NCBI RefSeq assembly: GCF_030818775.1
Contig: NZ_JAUTAU010000001.1
Location: 330,001 to 394,000, forward strand
Direction of reading: 5' to 3'
Source of the DNA: Bacillus sp. SORGH_AS_0510
Lineage (GTDB): Bacteria; Bacillota; Bacilli; Bacillales; Cytobacillaceae
Length of the DNA: 64,000 nucleotides
Positions within the stretch are counted from its first letter, which is position 1. Each line of letters opens with the position of its first letter. Shown in pieces: positions 16,516 to 24,967 of the stretch. Under the pieces are notes generated by a model. The model was not told the origin of the DNA. It saw nothing but the letters and a program-made list of their open reading frames with translations, and ran no database searches. The translations under genes were made by a program, and so were the position numbers.

Positions 16516-16559
16516 AGTGACAAATGTCGCTGTGTTGGAGTTGCTCCTATTTTTACAAT
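16516..16559 (+). promoter_or_regulatory. Predicted Fnr-type promoter of fdhD
   Basis: AGTGACAAATGTCGCT (16516-16531) is an imperfect Fnr box, and TACAAT (16554-16559) sits 33 nt from its centre, close to the 32-nt spacing at the regulator's own promoter. Confidence 0.5.
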
Positions 16560-16595
16560 GAACAAAGAAAAATCTTCGGGTGGGGAGGGAAAACA

Positions 16596-17375
16596 ATGAA
16601 CCGCAAGGGTTGTCCCGATGAATATCCAATTTCCTTAATCATTAACGGCTATGAAATGGCTGTTTTTCAATTAACCAAATACGATCTGGAGGATTGGACC
16701 TATGGATACTTGTTTTCTGAAGGATTTATTCAGAATGCATGGGATATTGAATCCATCGTCATCAATGAGGAAATGGGGAGTATTCACGTTTCTCTCTGCT
16801 CTGATTTTGATGAAGAACAAGTCTTTTCGAAAAAGAAGCATTACACAGCAGGCTGTGGCAGAGGGGTCACCTTCTTTTCCATGACAGACGTGAAGAGTTT
16901 TGACAGAATCATCTCAAATCAAACCTATACCTTAAGCTATCTTTTAAAAAAGAGAAGCGAGTTTGCCCAGAAATCAGACCTTTACCTAGAGACAGGCGGA
17001 ATGCACGGAGCCTGCATTATTGATGAAGACGGTCGGTTAACTATCCGTGAAGACATTGGCAGGCATAACGCTGTCGACAAGATTATTGGCCACTGTTTAA
17101 GAAAACGGTTACATCGTGAAAGGTTAATCTTACTCACAACCGGAAGGGTTTCATATGAAATGCTCTCAAAAGCAGCAAAATTTGGTTTTCCTGTTATTGG
17201 GTCACGTACGGCAGCCACTAAGCAGGCGGTGCAACTGGCCAAGTTTTTGAACATTGAGGTGATTGGCTATTTGAGAGGAAAAATGGCCACGATCTATACC
17301 ATTACTGGCCGTGTGACTAATGATCTAGCAGCGGAACTGCCAGTTGAGAGAAGTATTGAAGGGGGGAATTCATAG
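16596..17375 (+). CDS. fdhD: Formate dehydrogenase accessory sulfurtransferase FdhD
   Basis: 259 residues. FdhD transfers sulfur to the molybdenum bis-MGD cofactor so that formate dehydrogenase becomes active. Conserved segments are YGYLFSEGFI, TGGMHGACI, REDIGRHNAVDK and TTGRVSYEM. The loop that in E. coli has two cysteines (CGxCG) reads AGCGRG here with only C87, so sulfur relay may use a single cysteine. The ATG at 16596 follows GGGGAGGG. It lies 75 nt upstream of the alpha-subunit gene, in the same direction. Confidence 0.92.
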   Translation: MNRKGCPDEYPISLIINGYEMAVFQLTKYDLEDWTYGYLFSEGFIQNAWDIESIVINEEMGSIHVSLCSDFDEEQVFSKKKHYTAGCGRGVTFFSMTDVKSFDRIISNQTYTLSYLLKKRSEFAQKSDLYLETGGMHGACIIDEDGRLTIREDIGRHNAVDKIIGHCLRKRLHRERLILLTTGRVSYEMLSKAAKFGFPVIGSRTAATKQAVQLAKFLNIEVIGYLRGKMATIYTITGRVTNDLAAELPVERSIEGGNS

Positions 17376-17450
17376 CGTAGAGTTCAAGATTGCGAGTTAG
17401 ATAGAGAGAAAACTGGGATGTTTTAATCAATTATGGGAAGGAGATTCGTG

Positions 17451-20438
17451 ATGGTTGAAATGAACCTAAATCGCCGGCAATTTCTAAAGCTGTCAGGGGC
17501 GACGGCAGCTACACTTGCTGTGGTGGAACTTGGCTTTAATGAAAAGACTGCCTATGCAAAGACGAAGGAATTCAAAATTGCCAAAGCTACTGTAACACCA
17601 ACCATTTGCTGCTACTGTGGTGTCGGATGCGGAATTCTCGTCCACACCAAAAACAACACGGTGGTTTATACGGAAGGGGATCCGGATAACCCAATCAACG
17701 AAGGTAAGCTATGCAGTAAAGGAACCACATTAAGACAGTTATATACATCTGAAAAACGCTTAACCAAACCACTTTATCGTGCTCCTGGAAGCAATAAGTG
17801 GGAAGAAAAAGAATGGGGTTGGATGCTTGACACCATTGCTAAGCGGACAAAAGAAACGCGCGACCGTTCCTTTGTGGAAGTCGAAAATGGCATCACGGTA
17901 AATAAAACTGAAAAGATTGCCAGCCTTGGCGGTGCGGCGCTTGATAATGAAGAAACCTACCTGCTATCCAAACTAATGAGAGGGCTTGGTGTCACCTACT
18001 TAGAGCATCAGGCACGAATATGACATAGTTCTACGGTTGCCGGTCTGGCACCTACATTTGGTCGTGGAGCAATGACGAACCATTGGAATGATTTGCAGCA
18101 TACGGATTGTGCGTTGATTATCGGCGCAAACCCTGCAGAGAATCATCCGATTAGCTTTAGATGGCTGACAAAAGCAAAGGAAAGAGGCGGTAAAATCGTC
18201 AGTGTGGACCCGCGTTACACAAGAACGTCCGCACAGGCAGATGTGTATGCTCCGCTTCGCTCCGGTACGGATATTCCGTTCATTGGCGGGATGATTAACT
18301 ATGCGCTTGAAAAAAATCTTATTCACAAAGAGTATGTTGTTAACTATACAAATGCTGCCTTCATCGTGAAGGAAGGTTATGACTTTAATGAGGGTCTTTT
18401 CTCCGGATACGATGAAGCAAAAAGAGCCTATGACAAAACAAAATGGGCGATTGAAACGACAGAAGATGGAAAACCGGTGAAGGATGCATCCTTAACACAT
18501 CCACGCTCTGTCTTCCAATTAATGAAGAAGCATTATTCTCGTTATGATGTAAATACCGTAACAACCGTGACAGGAACACCAAGAGAAGACTACGTAAAGG
18601 TATGCGAGGCGTTCTGTTCAACAGGTAAGGTGGGCAAGGCAGGAACCATCATGTATGCGATGGGTACAACCCAGCATACGGTCGGCTCTCAAAACGTCCG
18701 GATCTATGCCATCTTGCAGCTTTTATTAGGAAACATTGGCTTACCTGGCGGTGGCATCAACGCGATGCGCGGTGAATCGAACGTTCAAGGTTCAACCGAC
18801 TTTGGTTTATTATTTGATAACTTAACGGGCTACCTCGGTGCCCCAAAAGCAACGGTTTCAGAGCATGCCACTCTTAAAGGATATTTGGAAAAAGAAACAC
18901 CAAAAACAGGCTACTGGAGCAATAAGCCGAAATTCGTGGTCAGCTTGCTAAAGGCTTGGTACGGTGCGAACGCTACGAAAGATAACGAATTCGGGTATCA
19001 ATTCCTGCCAAAAGGCAACAAAAACTACTCCCACATCAATTTATTTAATGCGATGTATAAGGGAGAGCTAGATGGTGCGTTCCTATTTGGAACTAACCCG
19101 GTTGTCGGCGGACCGAATGCTGGAAAAGAAAAAGAAGCCTTGGGCAAGCTGAAGTGGCTAGTGGCCATTGACCTTTGGGAAACAGAAACGTCTGCCTTCT
19201 GGCAAAAAGAAGCGGGCAGTGACCCAGCAACGATCAATACAGAAGTGTTCCTGCTCCCAGCCTCCGCTTCGTTTGAAAAAGAAGGAAGTATATCGAACAG
19301 CTCACGCTGGATGCAGTATCGTTGGAAAGCCATCGATTCAAGAGGCGAAGCACGGCCAGATCTCGATATCATTCACGAATTAGCGCTAAAACTGAAGGCG
19401 TTATATGCAAACAGTCCTAAATCAGCAGACAAACCGTTCTTAGCACTTGATTGGAATTATGGTACTGGAGAAGTACCTGATATTGATCTTGTGGCAAAAG
19501 AAATCAACGGCTATGACTTGAAAACAGGCAAATTAATCGCTGGTTTTGGTGCGCTGTTAGATGATGGAACCACTTCAAGTGGTAACTGGATATATTCCGG
19601 CTTCTATCCTGAAGAAGGCAAAAATAAATCCAAAAACCGCGACAACATAGATACAGGTGGGGAAAATTATTTGAATTGGTCATATGCTTGGCCATCAAAC
19701 CGTCGTATCCTTTATAACCGTGCCTCTGCTGATCCAAGTGGCCAACCGTGGAGTAAGGAAAAGGCGGTCATTTGGTGGGATGCCGTTCAGAAGAAATGGG
19801 TCGGCAATGATGTTCCAGACTTTAAGCCAGTATTAGGACCTACCGAGCCAGGCGGAACGGGAGCATTTATGATGAACAAGGATGGTGTAGCGCTATTATT
19901 TGCACCTACTTTGAATGACGGTCCGTTCCCTGAGCACTATGAGCCATTCGAAAGCCCTGTAGCGAATGCTTTTTCTAAGGTTCAATTGAATCCGGCAACT
20001 GTGGTTATTGAGGGTGACTTCAATAAAAAGGGTGACAAAAAGAAATTCCCTATCATCGCGACCACTTATCGAGTCAGTGAACACTGGCAGTCAGGCTCCA
20101 TGACAAGGAACCAGGAGTGGCTGTCTGAATTAGCAGGCCATATGTTTGTGGAAATGAGCGAAGAGCTTGCAAAAGAAAAAGGCATCAAGAACAAAGATAA
20201 GATCATTGTCAGCTCCGCACGTGGAGAAATTAAAGCCTTTGCGATGGTGACGAAGCGCTTTAAGCCAATCATCACTAACGGTAAGAAGGTCCATGAAGTA
20301 GGAATGCCATGGCACTTTGGCTATAAAGGATTTGCAACAGGAGATACAGCCAACCGCCTGACACCGCACATTGGAGATGCCAATACCATGATTCCTGAAT
20401 TTAAAGCATTCCTCTGTGATGTTAGGAGGGCTGACTAA
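17451..20438 (+). CDS. fdnG: Formate dehydrogenase alpha subunit, selenocysteine-containing (UGA at 18021-18023)
   Basis: 995 residues if the in-frame TGA is read as selenocysteine U191; reading stops there otherwise. U191 sits in QARIUHSSTVAGLAPTFGRG, matching the active site of E. coli FdnG, with the catalytic His following. A twin-arginine signal (NRRQFLK, R8-R9) directs export. C53, C56, C60 and C88 bind a 4Fe-4S cluster, then come the molybdopterin oxidoreductase domains, including a C-terminal bis-MGD-binding part. Oxidises formate outside the membrane. ATG at 17451 is 7 nt from AAGGAG. The stop overlaps the beta-subunit start (TAATG). Confidence 0.93.
18021..18052 (+). promoter_or_regulatory. 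Selenocysteine UGA and SECIS element
   Basis: After TGA (18021-18023) and 11 nt comes GGT-T-GCC-GGTCT-GGCACC (18035-18052). GGU/ACC and GCC/GGC pair, leaving a bulged U and a GGUCU loop, which are the features recognised by SelB in E. coli fdhF and fdnG, at the same distance from the UGA. Confidence 0.9.
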
Positions 20439-21256
20439 TGACGAAATATGTGAAATATGTGGATGTAACGAAGTGTGACGGCTGTCGTGCCTGTATGGTG
20501 GCCTGTAAGAACTGGAATGACCTTCCGGCAGAGCCAACAGAGTTTTTGGGAAGCGTACAGTCCCATGCGAAAACTACAGCCGATACGTGGAACGTCTTAC
20601 AGTACATCGAGCATGAAAATGGAAAGGGTGATTTAGAATACCTATTCCGCCATTCTTCCTGCTTCCATTGTACAGATGCGGCCTGTGAGAAGGTGTGCCC
20701 GGAGAACGCGATCAGCTATACAAAGTATGGCTCGGTTGTCATCGACCAAGACAAGTGTGTGGGCTGTGGGTACTGTGTCCAAAACTGCCCATTTGAAGTG
20801 ATTTCTTTAAAAACATACAAAGACAAAAACGGAAAAGAGTACAAGAAGTCGCATAAATGCACCATGTGTACAGACCGTCTGGATGAAGGCCTACAACCAG
20901 CCTGCGTGACAACATGCCACACAGGAGCCATGGAATTTGGCGAGGCTGAAGCAATGATTCAAAAAGCAGAAAAACGCGTGAAGGAAATCAAGGACCGCTA
21001 TCCGAATGCCATGGTGTACAACCCGCAAGGTGTAGGTGGAACACATACCGTGTATGTCTTGGCGGAAAAGCCTTCTGTATACGGTTTGCCTGAAAATCCA
21101 AAGGTTCCTACCTCTGCAGTGGCCTGGAAGGATTATGCCCAGCCAATCGGTAAAATGATGCTAGGTGCGACAACGATGGCTCTTGTAGGTGCATTTGTAA
21201 CCAATAGGCTTTTCAATAAAGAAGGCAAGGAAAATGGAGGTGGTAGCGATGAGTAA
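20438..21256 (+). CDS. fdnH: Formate dehydrogenase iron-sulfur (beta) subunit
   Basis: 272 residues with four ferredoxin-type cysteine clusters: CDGCRACMVACK, CFHCTDAACEKVC, CVGCGYCVQNC and CTMCTDRLDEG...CVTTC. These form the 4Fe-4S wire from the alpha subunit to the membrane. A single C-terminal membrane helix (about 232-252) anchors it. Start overlaps the alpha stop by one base and the end overlaps the gamma gene by 8 bp, so the three subunits are translationally coupled. Confidence 0.93.
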   Translation: MTKYVKYVDVTKCDGCRACMVACKNWNDLPAEPTEFLGSVQSHAKTTADTWNVLQYIEHENGKGDLEYLFRHSSCFHCTDAACEKVCPENAISYTKYGSVVIDQDKCVGCGYCVQNCPFEVISLKTYKDKNGKEYKKSHKCTMCTDRLDEGLQPACVTTCHTGAMEFGEAEAMIQKAEKRVKEIKDRYPNAMVYNPQGVGGTHTVYVLAEKPSVYGLPENPKVPTSAVAWKDYAQPIGKMMLGATTMALVGAFVTNRLFNKEGKENGGGSDE

Positions 21257-21959
21257 GCAGCAAAAACCTACTATACAAGTAAAACGGTTTTCAAAGGGCT
21301 TTGTGTGGGCACATGCCATAAATGCCATCTCCTTCTTTGCGCTTTATATTACAGCCCTGCCAATGTACACCGAATTTTTTGATTGGTTATACCCGGTTTT
21401 TGGCGGTCCAGCGGGAGCGCGACTGCTTCATCGCATCTTTGCGGTTGCTTTTGTTTCGCCAACCATTATCTTTTTGATTTTTGACTATAAAGGCTTTATG
21501 AATTGGATGAAAGAGCTTATTACATGGAAAAAGAGAGATCTTCAGTTTTTTACAGAGTTTGTGAAAGAGCTATTTGGCTTTAAGTTCAAGCATGTAAAAC
21601 AAACGTTCTTTAATGCGGGTGAGAAGATCAACTCCATCCTACAAATTGTATGTGCCATCATGATTATTGGTTCAGGCTTCCCGATGTGGTTCCCGCAATT
21701 TTTCCCAAGAGCCGTTGTCCAGTGGGGATATTTCTTCCATAACGTAGGTTTTGGACTAGCGATAGCAGTTGTAGTGGGCCATATCTATCTAAGTGTGATT
21801 CACAAAAACTCAAGACCAGGCTACTCCGGGGTAGTCACAGGAAAGGTCCCTGCCTGGTGGGCGAAAGAACACTACACCGAATGGTACGAAGAAGAAGTGA
21901 AAAAAGGCAACTTCCCAAAACTAGACGATCCAAGCAACAAAAAGAAAAAAGGCGCTTGA
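21249..21959 (+). CDS. fdnI: Formate dehydrogenase cytochrome b (gamma) subunit
   Basis: 236 residues with four membrane helices (about 22-42, 55-78, 125-148 and 160-182). Histidines in WAHAIN, LLHRIF, FFHNVG and GHIYL are candidates for the two b haems and the menaquinone site. It takes electrons from the beta subunit to menaquinone. ATG at 21249 follows GGAGGTGG within the beta gene. A hairpin terminator follows 25 nt after the stop. Confidence 0.92.
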   Translation: MSKQQKPTIQVKRFSKGFVWAHAINAISFFALYITALPMYTEFFDWLYPVFGGPAGARLLHRIFAVAFVSPTIIFLIFDYKGFMNWMKELITWKKRDLQFFTEFVKELFGFKFKHVKQTFFNAGEKINSILQIVCAIMIIGSGFPMWFPQFFPRAVVQWGYFFHNVGFGLAIAVVVGHIYLSVIHKNSRPGYSGVVTGKVPAWWAKEHYTEWYEEEVKKGNFPKLDDPSNKKKKGA

Positions 21960-21984
21960 TAGCCAATATGTAAATCAGGGCAGT

Positions 21985-22018
21985 GGCTGTCAGTAACATG
22001 ACAGCCTCTTGCTTTTTA
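21985..22018 (+). terminator. Terminator of the formate dehydrogenase operon
   Basis: GGCTGTCA-GTAACA-TGACAGCC stem followed closely by TTTTT. Confidence 0.85.
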
Positions 22019-22022
22019 AAAT

Positions 22023-22249
22023 AGCTATGTTATTTGCACTTAGTTGATTGGAGCGGAAGGCGCTCGATCCTCGAAAATGCTATCGCATTTCCTTCGTGCG
22101 GTGTTGATTCGAAGAAGCTGATTCAATGTCCTGTGGGAGTATGGTTCAGGGGAGACCCCGCAGGCGCTTTTCTCCGAGGAGGCTCGCCGAAACACCCACG
22201 GACCGCTCGCGCCTGGAGCGGAAATCAACGGGCAAGTTTAATATAGCAA
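22023..22249. repeat. Intergenic repeat family A, copy 3 (long form)
   Basis: Core 22043-22229 from GTTGATT to AATCAAC with the extra GCTATCGCATTTCC module; outer flanks AGCTATGTTA and AATATAGC. Ends 27 nt before the fdhE start. Confidence 0.9.
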
Positions 22250-22276
22250 AAAATAGTAAAAGAATGAGGTGCAGCA

Positions 22277-23086
22277 ATGATTAAGTCCGTTGTTTCAAGA
22301 GAGTACCAGGAATTACAAAAGCAAATTGTCATGCTTCAAGAAAAGTGGAAGCAACAGATTGATAGAGAGACCATCCGCACCGACCTCGACCAGGCAGCAA
22401 TGGACGCAGGAGTGCCAGTTGCAGCATTAACAGCCGTTGACTTTGAAATTTCACTATTCCAACAGTGGATAGCGGAAATTATTGCGATGCTAGTGGAAAT
22501 GAATCCACACTTAGAACCAAAACTAGCAGGAGTTGGCCATCTATTAGATGAGAAAGTAGCTTTGAGATGGCTCGATGAGTCTTTTACTTTCAATTACATG
22601 TACTTTGCTAAGTTTGCCGAAGAAAATGGACTCGAAGAATGGATTCCACAATTTTTAGCTGAAACAGCCCTGCGCCCTTATTTACAAGTAATAGCAGAAA
22701 AGGTTGAAAAGGATATACATCAGACTGTGCCGGGAGCGGGCTGTCCAGTCTGCGGTGAGCCGGTAAGATTAGCGTCCCTTGAAGAGGAAGGAAAAAAGGT
22801 CATGCATTGCCCGCGCTGTCTGTTCCATTGGCAAGCAAGACGTCTGGAATGTTCGCACTGCGGCAACGAGGACCATAAAACCATTCAGTTTTTAACCATT
22901 GAAGGCGATGCAGTCTCCCAAATTCAAGTTTGCGAGCAATGTGACGGCTATATTAAAATTATTGATACAAGACAATATATCACGAAACCGTCTGCCGCCT
23001 TACTAGACTTAACCTCCATCCACCTAGACTTCGTCGCACAAGAAAATGGATACAACCCAGTAGGCGTGAAAAAAATAGAGAATTAA
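22277..23086 (+). CDS. fdhE: Formate dehydrogenase accessory protein FdhE
   Basis: 269 residues. The N-terminal half is helical; the C-terminal half has four CxxC pairs (CPVC, CPRC, CSHC, CEQC) that form the rubredoxin-like metal sites of FdhE. In E. coli FdhE binds the catalytic subunit of respiratory formate dehydrogenases before Tat export, which suits the Tat signal on the alpha subunit here. The ATG at 22277 follows GAGGTG. It starts a run of closely spaced genes up to moeB. Confidence 0.9.
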   Translation: MIKSVVSREYQELQKQIVMLQEKWKQQIDRETIRTDLDQAAMDAGVPVAALTAVDFEISLFQQWIAEIIAMLVEMNPHLEPKLAGVGHLLDEKVALRWLDESFTFNYMYFAKFAEENGLEEWIPQFLAETALRPYLQVIAEKVEKDIHQTVPGAGCPVCGEPVRLASLEEEGKKVMHCPRCLFHWQARRLECSHCGNEDHKTIQFLTIEGDAVSQIQVCEQCDGYIKIIDTRQYITKPSAALLDLTSIHLDFVAQENGYNPVGVKKIEN

Positions 23087-23098
23087 GAAGGTGCTAAG

Positions 23099-23695
23099 GT
23101 GAAGGCTGCAGCTATTATTTTATCAGGTGGGAAATCTAGCAGAATGGGTACCAACAAAGCCCTGCTAAAAATAAACGAGAAAACAAACATCGAAAGAATT
23201 GCAGATACGCTAAAACCCCTCTTTGATGATATAATTCTAGTAACGAACAATCCTGAATCTTATGAATTTTTAGGATTAAAGATGATCAAAGATTATTATC
23301 CTGGCATGGGGCCGCTTGCAGGGGTCCATGCAGGCCTGACTCACTCGGATTACGATGTGAACTTTATCGTTGCCTGTGATATGCCGTTTGTCTCGGGGGA
23401 ACTCGCGCAAGCACTCGTCCGCTTCTGCGGCGAGTATGATGCCGTCATACCAGTGATTGATGGAAAACAACACCCGCTTTTTGCTGTCTTTAAAAAGGAG
23501 ATTGCAGGTAAAGTGGCTGAGAGCATTGAAGAAGGAACACTCCGAATGAAGCACCTTTTAGATCGCTTACAGGTGCTGTATGTTACTGAAAGAGATTTGC
23601 AATCGAATAGCCTACTAGATCTTGATAAGGTCTTTTTTAATATGAATCACCCGAATGAGTACGAAGATGCAAAAAAGTGGGCCGAAGCAGATTAG
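23099..23695 (+). CDS. mobA: Molybdenum cofactor guanylyltransferase MobA
   Basis: 198 residues. The N-terminal LSGGKSSRMGTNKALL is the nucleotide-binding signature, CDMPF is the metal-binding site. MobA adds GMP to Mo-molybdopterin to make (bis-)MGD, the cofactor form required by formate dehydrogenase. GTG start at 23099 follows GAAGGTG, 12 nt after fdhE. Confidence 0.93.
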   Translation: MKAAAIILSGGKSSRMGTNKALLKINEKTNIERIADTLKPLFDDIILVTNNPESYEFLGLKMIKDYYPGMGPLAGVHAGLTHSDYDVNFIVACDMPFVSGELAQALVRFCGEYDAVIPVIDGKQHPLFAVFKKEIAGKVAESIEEGTLRMKHLLDRLQVLYVTERDLQSNSLLDLDKVFFNMNHPNEYEDAKKWAEAD

Positions 23696-23722
23696 ATGAA
23701 CACAAGGGGGAAAAGGGGAACC

Positions 23723-24955
23723 ATGCAATTTTTCAAAGTAAAGACAGTTGAAGAAACATTTGCCTTAATCGAGGAACAAATACCGGTGACACCACATACA
23801 GAGGTGCGGGGGCTTGAGGAGGCCCTCCACTATATTCTTGCTGAACCGGTCACAGCCAAGGAAAATGTGCCGAGTTTTAATCGCTCAACTGTGGATGGAT
23901 ATGCCGTAAAAGCAAAGGATACGTATGGTTCCTCTGAATCGATGCCAGGATTTCTTACTGTAACAGGAGAAGTGAAAATGGGCGAGGTTCCCCATGCAGT
24001 GGTGGGCCCGGGCAATGCTGTCTATGTGCCAACTGGCGGTATGATGCCTTCAGGCAGTGACAGTGTCATTATGATTGAACATTGTGAGGACCTTGATGGC
24101 CTCTTAAATACATACAAGCAAATTGCACCGGGCGAAAATGTAATTCGTGCCGGTGAAGATATCAAAGAAGGTGAGACCCTCCTTACAGCAGGGACAAAGC
24201 TCCGTCCCCAAGAGTTAGGAGCACTTGCCTCTCTAGGGATTACCCATGTAACGGTTTTTCGTCAATTGAAGGTAGGCTATCTTTCTTCTGGAGATGAAAT
24301 TGTCCCCTATCAAACGGAAACACTTCAAGAAGGCCAAATCCGTGACATCAATTATTTGACGATTGCAGGGCTGGCTCGAGAATGGAATATAGAGGTCGTA
24401 TACGGCGGCATCGTGAAGGATGACTTCGATACGTTCCGTCAAAAGGCCCGCGAGTTATATGACCAAGTAGACTGCTTGATTCTTTCAGGAGGAAGCTCTG
24501 TCGGGGCAAAGGACTATACGACGGAAGTTATTCAATCCTTGGGGGATCCTGGGGTATTTGTCCACGGGATTTCTATCAAGCCAGGGAAGCCAACCATTCT
24601 TGCGATGGCAGATGGAAAACCAGTCATTGGGCTGCCGGGACATCCGGCATCAGCGATGATCATCTTCCGTCTATTTGGCGAAAGAATTTTACGCAAGTTG
24701 ATGGGTGAAAAAACCGAGCATAAACCAGAGCGAATTTATGCAAGAATCACGAAGAATATTCCATCCTCTCCAGGGCGGTCTGATTATATTCGCGTCCGCC
24801 TGTCGGAAAAAGAGGGAGAATGGTGGGCAGAGCCGATTATCGGAAAATCGGGCCTGATCACTACATTAGTGAAAAGCGATGGCATTGTGGAGATTGTTTC
24901 AGAAAAAGAGGGAATTTCACAGGGAGAATACGTGCCTGTGATTGCATCACGATAG
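23723..24955 (+). CDS. moeA: Molybdopterin molybdenumtransferase MoeA
   Basis: 410 residues with the MoeA domain order: N-terminal SFNRSTVDGYAV motif, central MoCF-binding domain (LILSGGSSVGAKDYT, GKPVIGLPGHPASAM) and C-terminal beta domain. It inserts molybdate into adenylylated molybdopterin. ATG at 23723 is preferred because of the AAGGGG stretch upstream; an in-frame ATG at 23696, directly after mobA, lacks a ribosome site. Confidence 0.93.
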   Translation: MQFFKVKTVEETFALIEEQIPVTPHTEVRGLEEALHYILAEPVTAKENVPSFNRSTVDGYAVKAKDTYGSSESMPGFLTVTGEVKMGEVPHAVVGPGNAVYVPTGGMMPSGSDSVIMIEHCEDLDGLLNTYKQIAPGENVIRAGEDIKEGETLLTAGTKLRPQELGALASLGITHVTVFRQLKVGYLSSGDEIVPYQTETLQEGQIRDINYLTIAGLAREWNIEVVYGGIVKDDFDTFRQKARELYDQVDCLILSGGSSVGAKDYTTEVIQSLGDPGVFVHGISIKPGKPTILAMADGKPVIGLPGHPASAMIIFRLFGERILRKLMGEKTEHKPERIYARITKNIPSSPGRSDYIRVRLSEKEGEWWAEPIIGKSGLITTLVKSDGIVEIVSEKEGISQGEYVPVIASR

Positions 24956-24967
24956 GGGGAATAGGAA

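Noticed and set aside
17451..20438. Formate dehydrogenase alpha as a pseudogene or two separate genes
   Set aside because: The only break is a UGA at the known selenocysteine position, followed by a proper SECIS; the frame is intact on both sides.
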